This document shows positions 43,932 through 52,213 of a stretch of DNA of 64,000 nucleotides, in pieces. A program made the translations under genes and the position numbers. The notes under the pieces are model-generated. The model was given only the letters and a program-made list of their open reading frames with translations, was not told the DNA's origin and did no database searches. Location of the stretch: positions 1 to 64,000 of the forward strand of contig NZ_CP026994.1 of NCBI RefSeq assembly GCF_013407165.1, read 5' to 3'. Within the stretch, counting starts at the first letter, position 1. Each line of letters starts with the position of its first letter. Source of the DNA: Nitrosopumilus oxyclinae (lineage in GTDB: Archaea > Thermoproteota > Nitrososphaeria > Nitrososphaerales > Nitrosopumilaceae).

Positions 43932-45086
43932 ATGATTCAGAATAATCCTCAAATATCAATCATTCTTCCCACGTATAATGAATCTCAAAATATTGTAAAT
44001 ATACTTAAATTAATTCGTGAAAATATTCCAAAAGGTATCTCTACTCAAACAATTGTAGTTGATGATAACTCTCCTGATGGAACAGGAAAAATTGTGGAAG
44101 ATTATATTCTGGGAATTAAAAAAATTGCAGAAAATACTATTGATATAATTCATAGAAAAGCAAAAAATGGATTATCATCTGCAATTTTGAATGGTATTCA
44201 AAATGCAAAAGGTGATACTATAGTAGTGATGGATTCAGATTTTTCACATCCTCCACAAATTATTCCAAAAATGATTGAGACATTCAAACAATATCAATGT
44301 GATCTAGTTGTAGCTTCAAGATACATGACTGGTGGAAATATTCATGGTTGGACAATTAAAAGAAAACTAATGAGTAAAATTGCAACTGTAATTGCAAAAA
44401 AGGGGTTGGGAGTTAAAACAAAAGATCCAATGTCTGGATTTTTTGCATTTAAAAAAAATATCATTAAAGGATTAAATTTTGATGCACTAGGTTACAAATT
44501 CCTTTTAGAAATTCTTGTAAAAACAAAAGATATCGATGTAAAAGAGATACCATATACTTTTGAAAATAGAAGATTTGGTTCAAGTAAATTAGATAGTTCA
44601 ACTATTATTGATTATTTTAAATCTGTATGGAAATTATACAAAAATGGAAAAATAAAAACTACTGATGAAAAACGAAATTCAATTCGTTTTATTTCAAAGG
44701 CTGCAAGATTTTTCACTGTTGGAGCCTCTGGATTTGGTGTAAATTATCTTATTTCTATGCTTTTCACATCTGGCTTAACTGAAATGTGGTATCTTCATGC
44801 AAATATCTTTGGAATTATAGCATCCATATCTACTAATTTTATCTTAAACAAAGTTTGGACATTTGAAGATAGAGATTTTTCACGAAAGAAAACATTTTCT
44901 CAATTTGGAAAATTCGGTGCTTTCAGTTCATTAGGTGCACTAGTGCAACTTGGAATTGTATTTACATTAGTAGATTCATATGAAATAGTATATCCTCTTG
45001 CCTTGATTTCAGCTATTGGTGTTGCAGCACTTAGCAATTTTATCTTGAACAAAAAACTTACTTTTAAAGAAAAACTTTGGAATTAA
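43932..45086 (+). CDS. DPM1-like glycosyltransferase fused to a GtrA membrane domain
   Basis: The N-terminal GT2 domain (about 1-235) has SIILPTYNESQNI, VVDDNSPDGTG and the metal-binding VVMDSDFSHPP with AxRYxxGG-like VASRYMTGG. It probably transfers a sugar onto dolichol phosphate. The C-terminal GtrA domain (about 250-380) has four transmembrane helices (FFTVGASGFGVNYLIS, IASISTNFILNKVWTF, SNFILNKKLTF) and likely flips the lipid-linked sugar. The fusion is known in archaea. It probably supplies donors for N-glycosylating the sequon-rich surface proteins in this window. A TTAGGCATAAA motif lies 52 bases upstream. Confidence 0.9.
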   Translation: MIQNNPQISIILPTYNESQNIVNILKLIRENIPKGISTQTIVVDDNSPDGTGKIVEDYILGIKKIAENTIDIIHRKAKNGLSSAILNGIQNAKGDTIVVMDSDFSHPPQIIPKMIETFKQYQCDLVVASRYMTGGNIHGWTIKRKLMSKIATVIAKKGLGVKTKDPMSGFFAFKKNIIKGLNFDALGYKFLLEILVKTKDIDVKEIPYTFENRRFGSSKLDSSTIIDYFKSVWKLYKNGKIKTTDEKRNSIRFISKAARFFTVGASGFGVNYLISMLFTSGLTEMWYLHANIFGIIASISTNFILNKVWTFEDRDFSRKKTFSQFGKFGAFSSLGALVQLGIVFTLVDSYEIVYPLALISAIGVAALSNFILNKKLTFKEKLWN

Positions 45087-45114
45087 TTTTTTAATTTAGA
45101 TTAAGTCAAGTAGA

Positions 45115-47844
45115 CTAGTCATCATCACTTGGGGAATTTTTTATTGCCTTTTGTGCATGTTTCCATGCTTTCTTGTAATGATCTATTGCTTTGTCATACT
45201 TTCCATCAGCTGCTTTTTCATCACCCTTTGCTAATTCAGCTTCTGATTTTACTAGTTCCTTACTAGATTTTTTATCTGCTTGGTTTTCAGAAGTATTTGC
45301 CTCATCAAATGCATTAGAAGCTAATTGCCTATCTACTGCTACTAGAACATTAATTACACCTGTAACATCAGTTGAATCGTCATCTTTTTCTATTTTCATT
45401 AAACTTTTGACTGCTTTCTTTTCTTTGTCAAATACTTTGTGTCCGTGCTTTGATTCTAGAGATATTTCATCCTTCCAAAGTTTATCATCAAGACTATTTT
45501 CTATTTCCTTTAAGGCTTTTTTAAGCTCTTTCTGAGTTTTCTTTGAGGCATCATCAATTAATGATTGTAATATTGTAATTTGTTCTAATTTTTGATCTTG
45601 TAGTGAAGGATTTTCAGCAGTTATTTCAACTGAGCTAGAACTTTCATCATTATCAGAATCACTTACAGTACATGTTGGAGTAAAGTTTCCTGCATTTTCA
45701 AATGTATGAGTTGGGTTTTGTATAGCAGAATCTTCTAGCCCGTCTCCATCAAAGTCCCAAGAATATGTTAGTGGTTCGTTTCCAGTTGCACTATTACATG
45801 TAAATGATACATCTAGTGGTGTATCGCCTGATGTAGGAATTGCAGTAACTACTGCAATAGGTGAATTATCACATGCATCTCCAACTCCGTCCCCATCAAT
45901 ATCTTCTTGGCCAGGATTTGGGATTGTTGGACAGTTATCTGTGTTATCTCCAACTCCGTCCCCATCAGTATCGATTTCATCATCAAGAATTTCAGCAATT
46001 ACTTGCTGCACTCCGTTTTCTTCTCCACCTGTAACTCCAGTGATATCAATTACAACACTTTCATTGGTTTCTAAAATATTATCGTCAAGTCCTGTTAATT
46101 GAATTGTTCCAGTAGTATCTGGATTCTGAATTACAATGATATTACTTGAAACTTCATAATCATTATCTAAAATTGCATCTCCACCAAATGCTAAATCAAT
46201 TACCACATCTGAAAAAGGCAATTGATCTAAAGTTGCAGTAACAGTTGCTGTTCCACCATCTTCATCAAATGGAGTCCCTACTATGGAAAGTGAAACTTTT
46301 GGCAAATCATCATCAGCAATTATACCTGTAACTTGCTGCACTCCATCTTCTTCTCCACCTATTACTGAAGTAATATCAACTAGAACACTTTCATCTCCCT
46401 CCACAACAGTATCATCAATTCCAGTAATTACTATTGATCCTGAAATACTTCCGGTAGTAATTGAAATTGTGTTGCTAGATATTGTATAATCGTCATCCAA
46501 AACTGCATCTCCACCAAATGCTAAAATAATATCTATATTAGAAGGAGCATTTTCATTTAAAGTTGCAGTAACAGTTGCTGTTCCACCATCTTCATCAAAT
46601 GGAGTCCCTGCTAAAGAAATTGCGACAAGAATAGGTTCAACTGTAACTAGGATTGATGATGAATCAGAGTTGTTATCTGAATCACTTACAGTACATGTGG
46701 GAGTATAATCACCTGGATTATCATAAAAGTACAATGAATTTTGATCCATTGAATCTTCTAGCCCGTCTCCATCAAAGTCCCATGAATATGTTAGAGGAGT
46801 GTTTCCTGTGACACTAGTACATATATGAGTAACAAGAAGTGGTGCGATACCAGAAGTAGGATTTGCAGTTACAATTGCAATTGGTGTAAAGTCGCAATCA
46901 TCAGGTACTCCATCACCATCTGAATCCAAGTTATCATCAAATCCTGGACATACATCATCTACATCAGGTACTCCATCACCATCTGAATCTACTAATGTTA
47001 GTGACAACTCAAATGTTAATCCTTTAGCTTCTGTTAAAAATGGAGAAGCATTAATCAAAGTTGCAAGACCTGTAGTTGTTAATGAATGATATCCAGATTG
47101 ACCTACATCATCTCTTGCTAAAACATAATACAATTGATCATTTGTATTAAAGGAAGCTTGATACAATTCTCCTGTTAGAGATCCTGAAATAGTTGTAGTT
47201 GTTACATCACAAGTGGTTATATCATTAATTCTATCCAAACGTATATCAGAAGGACCGCCTATTCCTACTCCTGCTAGTCTATACAATACATCTTCAGTCC
47301 AATTATACACCAAATAGTTAAACGAAGTTCCAGAATCTGGTAATGAACATGATGGAGTTACAAGAGCATTTGTTTTATCAACTGAAAACAATACATCATT
47401 TACAGTTGCACCGGCACCAGTTGCAGCAAATAATGAACCATCTGAACTAAAAGCTAATGTTGTAAATGCATCATCCATTGAATCTATTTTAGCACCAAAT
47501 CCAGTTTCAGGATCTATTGTTGCCAAAAATCTATCACTTGATTCCCCACCAGATTGAATTATTGCATAGTAAATTCCAGTAGTTGGATCTTGTGAAATGG
47601 CAGTACATCCTTTCACATTACCAGAAACCCCACTGATTATCATTGGAACTGATGAAATTATTGTACCATCAATTTTGTCAAGTTCATGAATTTCTTTTCC
47701 AGATACACTTGGTTTATCACAAGCATATAGAGTATCAGTAGTTGTAAATGCAAATGCATTATTTTCTAAAATTCCAGGAATTATTAACAATAAAAAAATT
47801 GAAGACAAAACAATGAATCTATTTAATTGCACATTGTTTAACAT
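45115..47844 (-). CDS. Large secreted surface protein with Calx-beta, PKD and TSP3 repeats
   Basis: The 909-residue protein has a signal peptide (FIVLSSIFLLLIIPGILENNAFA), then a propeller-like region (about 35-290). A thrombospondin type-3 Ca-binding repeat follows (DSDGDGVPDVDDVCPG, about 292-320), then a PKD domain (TYSWDFDGDGLEDS), two Calx-beta domains (about 405-620, each opening with GTPFDEDGGTATVTATL), a second TSP3 stretch (DTDGDGVGDNTDNCP), a second PKD domain and a charged helical C-terminus. The Asp-rich repeats bind calcium. No terminal anchor helix is visible, so it probably joins the cell surface through other contacts. Confidence 0.85.
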   Translation of the reverse strand: MLNNVQLNRFIVLSSIFLLLIIPGILENNAFAFTTTDTLYACDKPSVSGKEIHELDKIDGTIISSVPMIISGVSGNVKGCTAISQDPTTGIYYAIIQSGGESSDRFLATIDPETGFGAKIDSMDDAFTTLAFSSDGSLFAATGAGATVNDVLFSVDKTNALVTPSCSLPDSGTSFNYLVYNWTEDVLYRLAGVGIGGPSDIRLDRINDITTCDVTTTTISGSLTGELYQASFNTNDQLYYVLARDDVGQSGYHSLTTTGLATLINASPFLTEAKGLTFELSLTLVDSDGDGVPDVDDVCPGFDDNLDSDGDGVPDDCDFTPIAIVTANPTSGIAPLLVTHICTSVTGNTPLTYSWDFDGDGLEDSMDQNSLYFYDNPGDYTPTCTVSDSDNNSDSSSILVTVEPILVAISLAGTPFDEDGGTATVTATLNENAPSNIDIILAFGGDAVLDDDYTISSNTISITTGSISGSIVITGIDDTVVEGDESVLVDITSVIGGEEDGVQQVTGIIADDDLPKVSLSIVGTPFDEDGGTATVTATLDQLPFSDVVIDLAFGGDAILDNDYEVSSNIIVIQNPDTTGTIQLTGLDDNILETNESVVIDITGVTGGEENGVQQVIAEILDDEIDTDGDGVGDNTDNCPTIPNPGQEDIDGDGVGDACDNSPIAVVTAIPTSGDTPLDVSFTCNSATGNEPLTYSWDFDGDGLEDSAIQNPTHTFENAGNFTPTCTVSDSDNDESSSSVEITAENPSLQDQKLEQITILQSLIDDASKKTQKELKKALKEIENSLDDKLWKDEISLESKHGHKVFDKEKKAVKSLMKIEKDDDSTDVTGVINVLVAVDRQLASNAFDEANTSENQADKKSSKELVKSEAELAKGDEKAADGKYDKAIDHYKKAWKHAQKAIKNSPSDDD

Positions 47845-47902
47845 CTAGTTTAAAATATAAAATTACCCTATTGTATTTTTTTAAAAATAACTGAATTACT
47901 AT

Positions 47903-47918
47903 TTCCCATTATTGGGAA
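47903..47918. promoter_or_regulatory. Perfect inverted repeat upstream of the large surface-protein gene
   Basis: TTCCCA and TGGGAA flank four bases, about 60 bases upstream of the surface protein's start on the minus strand. The G+C-containing arms stand out in an otherwise A/T-only region. A regulatory site is possible; a chance hairpin cannot be excluded. Confidence 0.3.
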
Positions 47919-47993
47919 TTTTAAATTAATAATTAATTTCTTTAATTTTTTAAAAAATTAAAATAAAAAGAACTGACTAACGTCTTGTCCTAA

Positions 47994-48644
47994 CTACTCA
48001 AAGGTAGAAGTAGAGGATTGTGACGAAAGTCCAGTTGAAGAAGGTACAGATGGGAATTTATCTCCTATCTGCTGCTCAGCTACTGCAGATGCTTCTTGAA
48101 GAATCTTTTCGGTTTCTTCACTTGAAGCACCAGACTCCATACTAAATGAGTCTCCTGCAAGTGAATCCATCATCAGTCCATTAAGTGTCTGGGTCATACT
48201 GTTCAATTCTGAATCAGCTTCTGGCATGAATCTTCCAAGCGATGACTTCAATCCCTTCATTGTAGACATTGCTGGTCCAATTGCTACCATAGCATCACCA
48301 AGATCATGAATAGTTGTCAGTCTTAGTTGGACTTGTTCTAATGACATTCTTGCGTTGCCGAGCATCTTTGTAACTTTACGAATTTCAGCTAATTCGTTAG
48401 ACAAAACTCTACTTGTGTCAGTATCATGTTGCTGCATAGCAGTCACGACTCTCTGAAAGAGTTGCGCATCTCTTTCGTGCAGTTTACCTAACATAGAGTC
48501 CATTTTTGAGATTTGGACTTGTAGTTTGTTCACTGCGGTTTGAATTCGTGGCTTTAATGCACCTTCAGGCTTTACTGCATCACGTAGTTTGCCAGTTACG
48601 CTTTGGGTCTCCTGATGAGCCCAAGTCTTATCGAAGTTTGGCAT
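47994..48644 (-). CDS. cdvB2: ESCRT-III-like CdvB paralogue (Snf7 family)
   Basis: This 216-residue protein parallels the paralogue at 21537-22178: same KPEGALKPRIQTAVNKLQVQ start, DAQLFQRVVTAMQQHDTDTS, NELAEIRKVTKML and LEQVQLRLTT, then a Met-rich tail with a Ser/Thr-rich end. Again no MIM2-like proline motif can be seen. The name is by similarity, and the order of paralogues in the species is unknown. It may modify CdvB filaments. Its codon usage is less A/T-extreme than most neighbours, as expected of a well-expressed gene. Confidence 0.87.
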   Translation of the reverse strand: MPNFDKTWAHQETQSVTGKLRDAVKPEGALKPRIQTAVNKLQVQISKMDSMLGKLHERDAQLFQRVVTAMQQHDTDTSRVLSNELAEIRKVTKMLGNARMSLEQVQLRLTTIHDLGDAMVAIGPAMSTMKGLKSSLGRFMPEADSELNSMTQTLNGLMMDSLAGDSFSMESGASSEETEKILQEASAVAEQQIGDKFPSVPSSTGLSSQSSTSTFE

Positions 48645-48658
48645 GATGGATAATTTAG

Positions 48659-48710
48659 AAATTTAGTCTTAATCATCGGTGTAAATTTAGATCAGTTTTT
48701 GACTAAATTT
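48659..48710. promoter_or_regulatory. Inverted repeat in the shared promoter of cdvB2 and the racemase-like gene
   Basis: AAATTTAGTC (48659-48668) is the exact complement of GACTAAATTT (48701-48710), and AAATTTAG occurs again between them (48683-48690). The arms lie about 15 and 38 bases from the two divergent starts. The repeated AAATTTAG could be a regulator's half-site or simply TATA-like DNA. Confidence 0.3.
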
Positions 48711-48747
48711 AGCTAACAAACATTAGCTTTTGTGTCTTGAATCATTT

Positions 48748-49512
48748 GTGGTTAAAATTGTAGTTTTTGATTCAGGTCTAGGCTCATTGTCAATAATTAA
48801 AGCTATTCAAAAAATTTCAAAGTCGGAAATTATTTACTTTGCAGACCAAGAGAATTTTCCTTATGGAGAAAAATCTCAGGCTCAACTTTCTAAAATAATT
48901 AAAAATTCTATAAAATTACTAGATAAAGAATTTTCTCCCAATTTCATAGTCGTTGCATCAAATACGCCTAGTTTGATGTTAAATTTGACATCAAAAAAAA
49001 TTATTGATGTAAAACCTCCTCTAAAAGAAGCTCTCAAATTATCCAAAACAAAACAAATTGGAATATTAGCAACAAAAAGTGCAATTGTTAGTAATGGTTT
49101 AACTCAATATATTAAAGAAAATAACTTTTCAAAAAAACTTAAAATTTTCAAAATTAATGGATCAGATTTAGTTGATTTGGTAGAATCTGGTAAATTTATT
49201 TCAAATAAAAAATATTGTAATAAAATTATTAAAAAAATATTGGAACAAATACTTTTTCAAAATAATATTGATACGATCACATTATCCAGTACACATTTGC
49301 TATTTTTAAAATCGTTATTAAAAAAACAATTTCCAAAAATTAATTTTGTTGATCCATCAGAGATAGTTGCAAAAAAGATTTTATTAATGATAAAAAATAA
49401 TCAATCTAAAAAAAATTCATTAAAGATTTTTGCTACAGGAGATACTAAAATATTTGAATTAAAATTAAACAAATTAGGGATTAAAAATAAAGTTAACTTG
49501 ATTCCTTTTTAG
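48748..49512 (+). CDS. Glutamate/aspartate racemase-fold protein without catalytic cysteines
   Basis: The fold is that of MurI: VVFDSGLGSLSI (MurI FDSGxGGL), YFADQENFPYG, then IVVASNTPSL and TLSSTHLLFL. In racemases these last two motifs are AxCNT and xGCTH and hold the two catalytic cysteines. Here both are serines (residues 71 and 181 of the protein, codons tca and agt). So cofactor-independent racemisation is unlikely. The GTG at 48748 is preferred over the TTG at 48730, as it begins just at the first strand. The 3' end overlaps cbiF by twenty bases in convergent orientation. Archaea of this group have no peptidoglycan, so another role is likely. Confidence 0.7.
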   Translation: MVKIVVFDSGLGSLSIIKAIQKISKSEIIYFADQENFPYGEKSQAQLSKIIKNSIKLLDKEFSPNFIVVASNTPSLMLNLTSKKIIDVKPPLKEALKLSKTKQIGILATKSAIVSNGLTQYIKENNFSKKLKIFKINGSDLVDLVESGKFISNKKYCNKIIKKILEQILFQNNIDTITLSSTHLLFLKSLLKKQFPKINFVDPSEIVAKKILLMIKNNQSKKNSLKIFATGDTKIFELKLNKLGIKNKVNLIPF

Positions 49513-50263
49513 CTTTTCTATAACCATGACTAAATTTTTTGTCATACAGTTTTGAATATTCATATGTTTTAGGATCTATTACATCACTAATTATAACAAT
49601 TGCAGTACGAGTAATTTTTTCATCTTTTATTTTTTTAGCAATATCTCCTAATGTACCTTTGATGATTTTTTGATCAGGCCAGCTTGCTCTATAAACAACT
49701 GCAACTGGTGTAGATTTTTTATATCCTCCTTCAATTGCTTCTGCAACTAATTTAGAAATTAGTTGTATGCTAAGATAAAAAATTAATGTTGCTTTATGTT
49801 TTGCAAGCTCTGAAATTTTTTCACGTTTTGGAACTTTAGTCCTAGATTCACCTCTTGTAACAATAATTGTTTGAGTAACCCCTGGAAGTGTTAATTGCAT
49901 TCCAAGTGCAGCTGCTGAGGCTAAAAATGCAGTAACGCCAGGAATTACAGTAGATTTAATTCCCTTTTCTTCAAGATTGTCTATCTGTTCTTTGATGGCA
50001 CCATAAATTGATGGATCTCCATCATGTAATCTAACAACTAGTTTGTCTTTTTTTGCATTCTTATACAATAAATCAAAAATTTCTTCTCTAACTAATTTAG
50101 CAGCATCATGTAGTTTTCCTTTTTTACATAGTTTTAAAATTGGATCAGGAATTAATGATCCAGAATACACAACAACATCTGCTTTTTGAATTAGTTTTTT
50201 AGCTTTAACGGTAATGAGTTCAGGATCACCTGGACCACAACCAACAAAAAATACCTCAGACAC
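49493..50263 (-). CDS. cbiF: Cobalt-precorrin-4 C11-methyltransferase CbiF
   Basis: This SAM-dependent methylase of the corrin pathway starts with VFFVGCGPGDPELITVKA, has the VVRLHDGDPSIYGA motif, VIPGVTAFLASAAALG and the late VYRASWPDQKII typical of C11 methylases. It is 256 residues long. It overlaps cbiL by eight bases and follows cbiT, so CbiT-CbiL-CbiF is one operon. Confidence 0.93.
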   Translation of the reverse strand: MSEVFFVGCGPGDPELITVKAKKLIQKADVVVYSGSLIPDPILKLCKKGKLHDAAKLVREEIFDLLYKNAKKDKLVVRLHDGDPSIYGAIKEQIDNLEEKGIKSTVIPGVTAFLASAAALGMQLTLPGVTQTIIVTRGESRTKVPKREKISELAKHKATLIFYLSIQLISKLVAEAIEGGYKKSTPVAVVYRASWPDQKIIKGTLGDIAKKIKDEKITRTAIVIISDVIDPKTYEYSKLYDKKFSHGYRKAKKESS

Positions 50264-50978
50264 GTTTTACCACCAAGATTGAGAAATATTTTGTTGTTAA
50301 TGATGAATCGTTTACTTCACCTAATGTCATTTTTCTAATAATTTCATTTTCAGTTCCAAGGTCTTGTCCAATTGCAAAAATAGAATTATCTGGGAATCCA
50401 GATTCTTTTAACACTTCAATAACTTTGTCAAAGTATCTTCCATCTTTAAGAAATATCATTGATTCAGAATGTTTGGCAATTTCTTTTACACTTGATAAAT
50501 CGTAACAAGATGGAATAATGGCAACTTTTTCTGCACCTTCAGCTACACTCACACCCACTTTGGCTGCAAATGTAAACATGGAAACAATTCCAGGAATTAC
50601 ACTAATGTTCATATCAGGATAATTTTCTTTAAGATCTTTGTGCATGTAGATCCAAGTACTATACAAGAAAGGATCACCTACAGTAAGATATACAACATTT
50701 TTTCCAGTCAATACAGTTTCAGCCATTATTTTGGCATTTTTCTTCCATGAGGCTTTAAGAATATCTTTGTCTTTAGTCATTGGAAAGATTAGTTTTATTA
50801 TTTCTTGATTTTTTGATTTATCAATTATTGGTGAAACTACTGCAAATGCAATACTTGGCCTAGCCTCGTTAGATGCAGGACACATTATGATATCTGCATT
50901 TTGAATTGCTTTTACAGCCTTGACTGTGAGTAGTTCAACATCTCCAGGTCCTACTCCTATTCCAATTAATCCCGGCAT
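50256..50978 (-). CDS. cbiL: Cobalt-precorrin-2 C20-methyltransferase CbiL
   Basis: CbiL methylates C20 in the corrin pathway. The 240-residue protein begins with IGIGVGPGDVELLTVKAVKA and has LTVGDPFLYSTWIYM and VIPGIVSMFTFAAK, the C20-methylase forms of the tetrapyrrole-methylase motifs. It lies between cbiT and cbiF in the same operon and its stop overlaps the cbiF start. Confidence 0.92.
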   Translation of the reverse strand: MPGLIGIGVGPGDVELLTVKAVKAIQNADIIMCPASNEARPSIAFAVVSPIIDKSKNQEIIKLIFPMTKDKDILKASWKKNAKIMAETVLTGKNVVYLTVGDPFLYSTWIYMHKDLKENYPDMNISVIPGIVSMFTFAAKVGVSVAEGAEKVAIIPSCYDLSSVKEIAKHSESMIFLKDGRYFDKVIEVLKESGFPDNSIFAIGQDLGTENEIIRKMTLGEVNDSSLTTKYFSILVVKRV

Positions 50979-51014
50979 GAAATGTATGATTTTCTTCCTA
51001 ATTAAAAATCTAGA

Positions 51015-51605
51015 TTAAATTCTAGTTGCAGATATGATGGTTACAGGATTTCTAGCAAGCATCATGGTCCCAGTAGTGGTCTTTCTACTCTTAGATATCG
51101 TAACTTGAGTAATATCAACAGATTCAAACTGTAATTTTTCTAATACTTGTAGTACAGAGTACAAAGTCTCAATCAATATAATGCCAATTACAATTCTACC
51201 ATTCGTTTTTAATTTATTTTCACAAAGTTCAACTATTTCTTTAGTGTCACCGCCAGTCCCTCCAATGAAAATAGTATCAGCTTCTTCAAGTTCAAGAATT
51301 TTTTCTTTGGCATTTCCATGAATTACTGAAATGTTAGTTAAACCAAATTTTTCAATATTTCTTTTGGTTAATTCTATAGCGGTTTCATCATAATCAATTG
51401 CTAAAACTTTCCCAGATGATTCTATTTGAAGTGCAGCTTCAATAGAGATAGAACCGCTACCACATCCAATATCATAGACAATTTGTCCAGGTTTTAGCCT
51501 GGCTTTGCTTATTTGAATAACTCTAACTTCTTCTTTAGTGATGGGAACTTTTTCTGCTCTTTCAAATTCATCATCTGGAATACCAGGTGTTTTAAATTTC
51601 CACAT
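51015..51605 (-). CDS. cbiT: Cobalt-precorrin-6B C15-methyltransferase (decarboxylating) CbiT
   Basis: CbiT methylates C15 and removes the acetate carboxyl of ring C. Motif VYDIGCGSGSISIEAALQ is the SAM site of class I methyltransferases, and IPDDEFERAEKVPITKEEVR plus FIGGTGGDTKEIVE are CbiT-typical. It is 196 residues long, so it is not fused to CbiE, which is encoded at 4349-5065. It heads the cbiT-cbiL-cbiF operon, probably after the membrane protein gene upstream. Confidence 0.92.
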   Translation of the reverse strand: MWKFKTPGIPDDEFERAEKVPITKEEVRVIQISKARLKPGQIVYDIGCGSGSISIEAALQIESSGKVLAIDYDETAIELTKRNIEKFGLTNISVIHGNAKEKILELEEADTIFIGGTGGDTKEIVELCENKLKTNGRIVIGIILIETLYSVLQVLEKLQFESVDITQVTISKSRKTTTGTMMLARNPVTIISATRI

Positions 51606-51630
51606 TTATTATTACCATTTAATTTTTAGA

Positions 51631-52110
51631 CTAGATGTTAATTCCATTAGTAGTACTAGCTAAATGAGTCAATGTATAACTTACAATCCATGAAAACAAG
51701 TATAAGAAAACATAGCTTCCAATAGCTTGTGTGACAACCTTTTTTCTATCTGATGATGGTAATTGCATCTTCATTCCTTTAGCAACTATTACGGTTCCAA
51801 AAAATATAACTATCATAAATCCAATAGATGCCCATCTTCTTTCTTCACCTTCGATACCTTCAAAAATGAAAGTTGCTGCAGTTCCTGCTATTATAGCCAA
51901 AGCAACGCGCATCCAAAATAATTTATTTAATTTTCTATCTTTTTCACTTTTCTCAGCAATACTAATTGAAGGTTCCCCTGATGGGGTATCTGGAACAGAT
52001 TTAGATTTTTCTGTTTCTGGTGTATCTATAGGAGCATCTTCAATTGATTCATTTTTTGATTCATTAGGATCTACTGTAGGTTCAGATTTTTTCTTTTTGA
52101 ATTTTGCCAA
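51631..52110 (-). CDS. Membrane protein with acidic Ser/Pro-rich N-terminus
   Basis: A charged, disordered N-terminus (about 1-65, SEPTVDPNESKNESIEDAP) leads to three transmembrane segments (LFWMRVALAIIAGTAATFIF, WASIGFMIVIFFGTVIVA and the FLYLFSWIVSYTL region). It sits 25 bases upstream of cbiT on the same strand, so cotranscription with the corrin operon is likely. No transport signature is visible. Function unknown. Confidence 0.6.
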   Translation of the reverse strand: MAKFKKKKSEPTVDPNESKNESIEDAPIDTPETEKSKSVPDTPSGEPSISIAEKSEKDRKLNKLFWMRVALAIIAGTAATFIFEGIEGEERRWASIGFMIVIFFGTVIVAKGMKMQLPSSDRKKVVTQAIGSYVFLYLFSWIVSYTLTHLASTTNGINI

Positions 52111-52213
52111 GTAATTTTCTAGCGTGTCTCAAGCAAACCATGTTTAATATCTTTGGTCAAAGTTTGAGTATTTCAAAGCAAGAGTATAATTTTAGATAAG
52201 AAACAGGTAGGTT

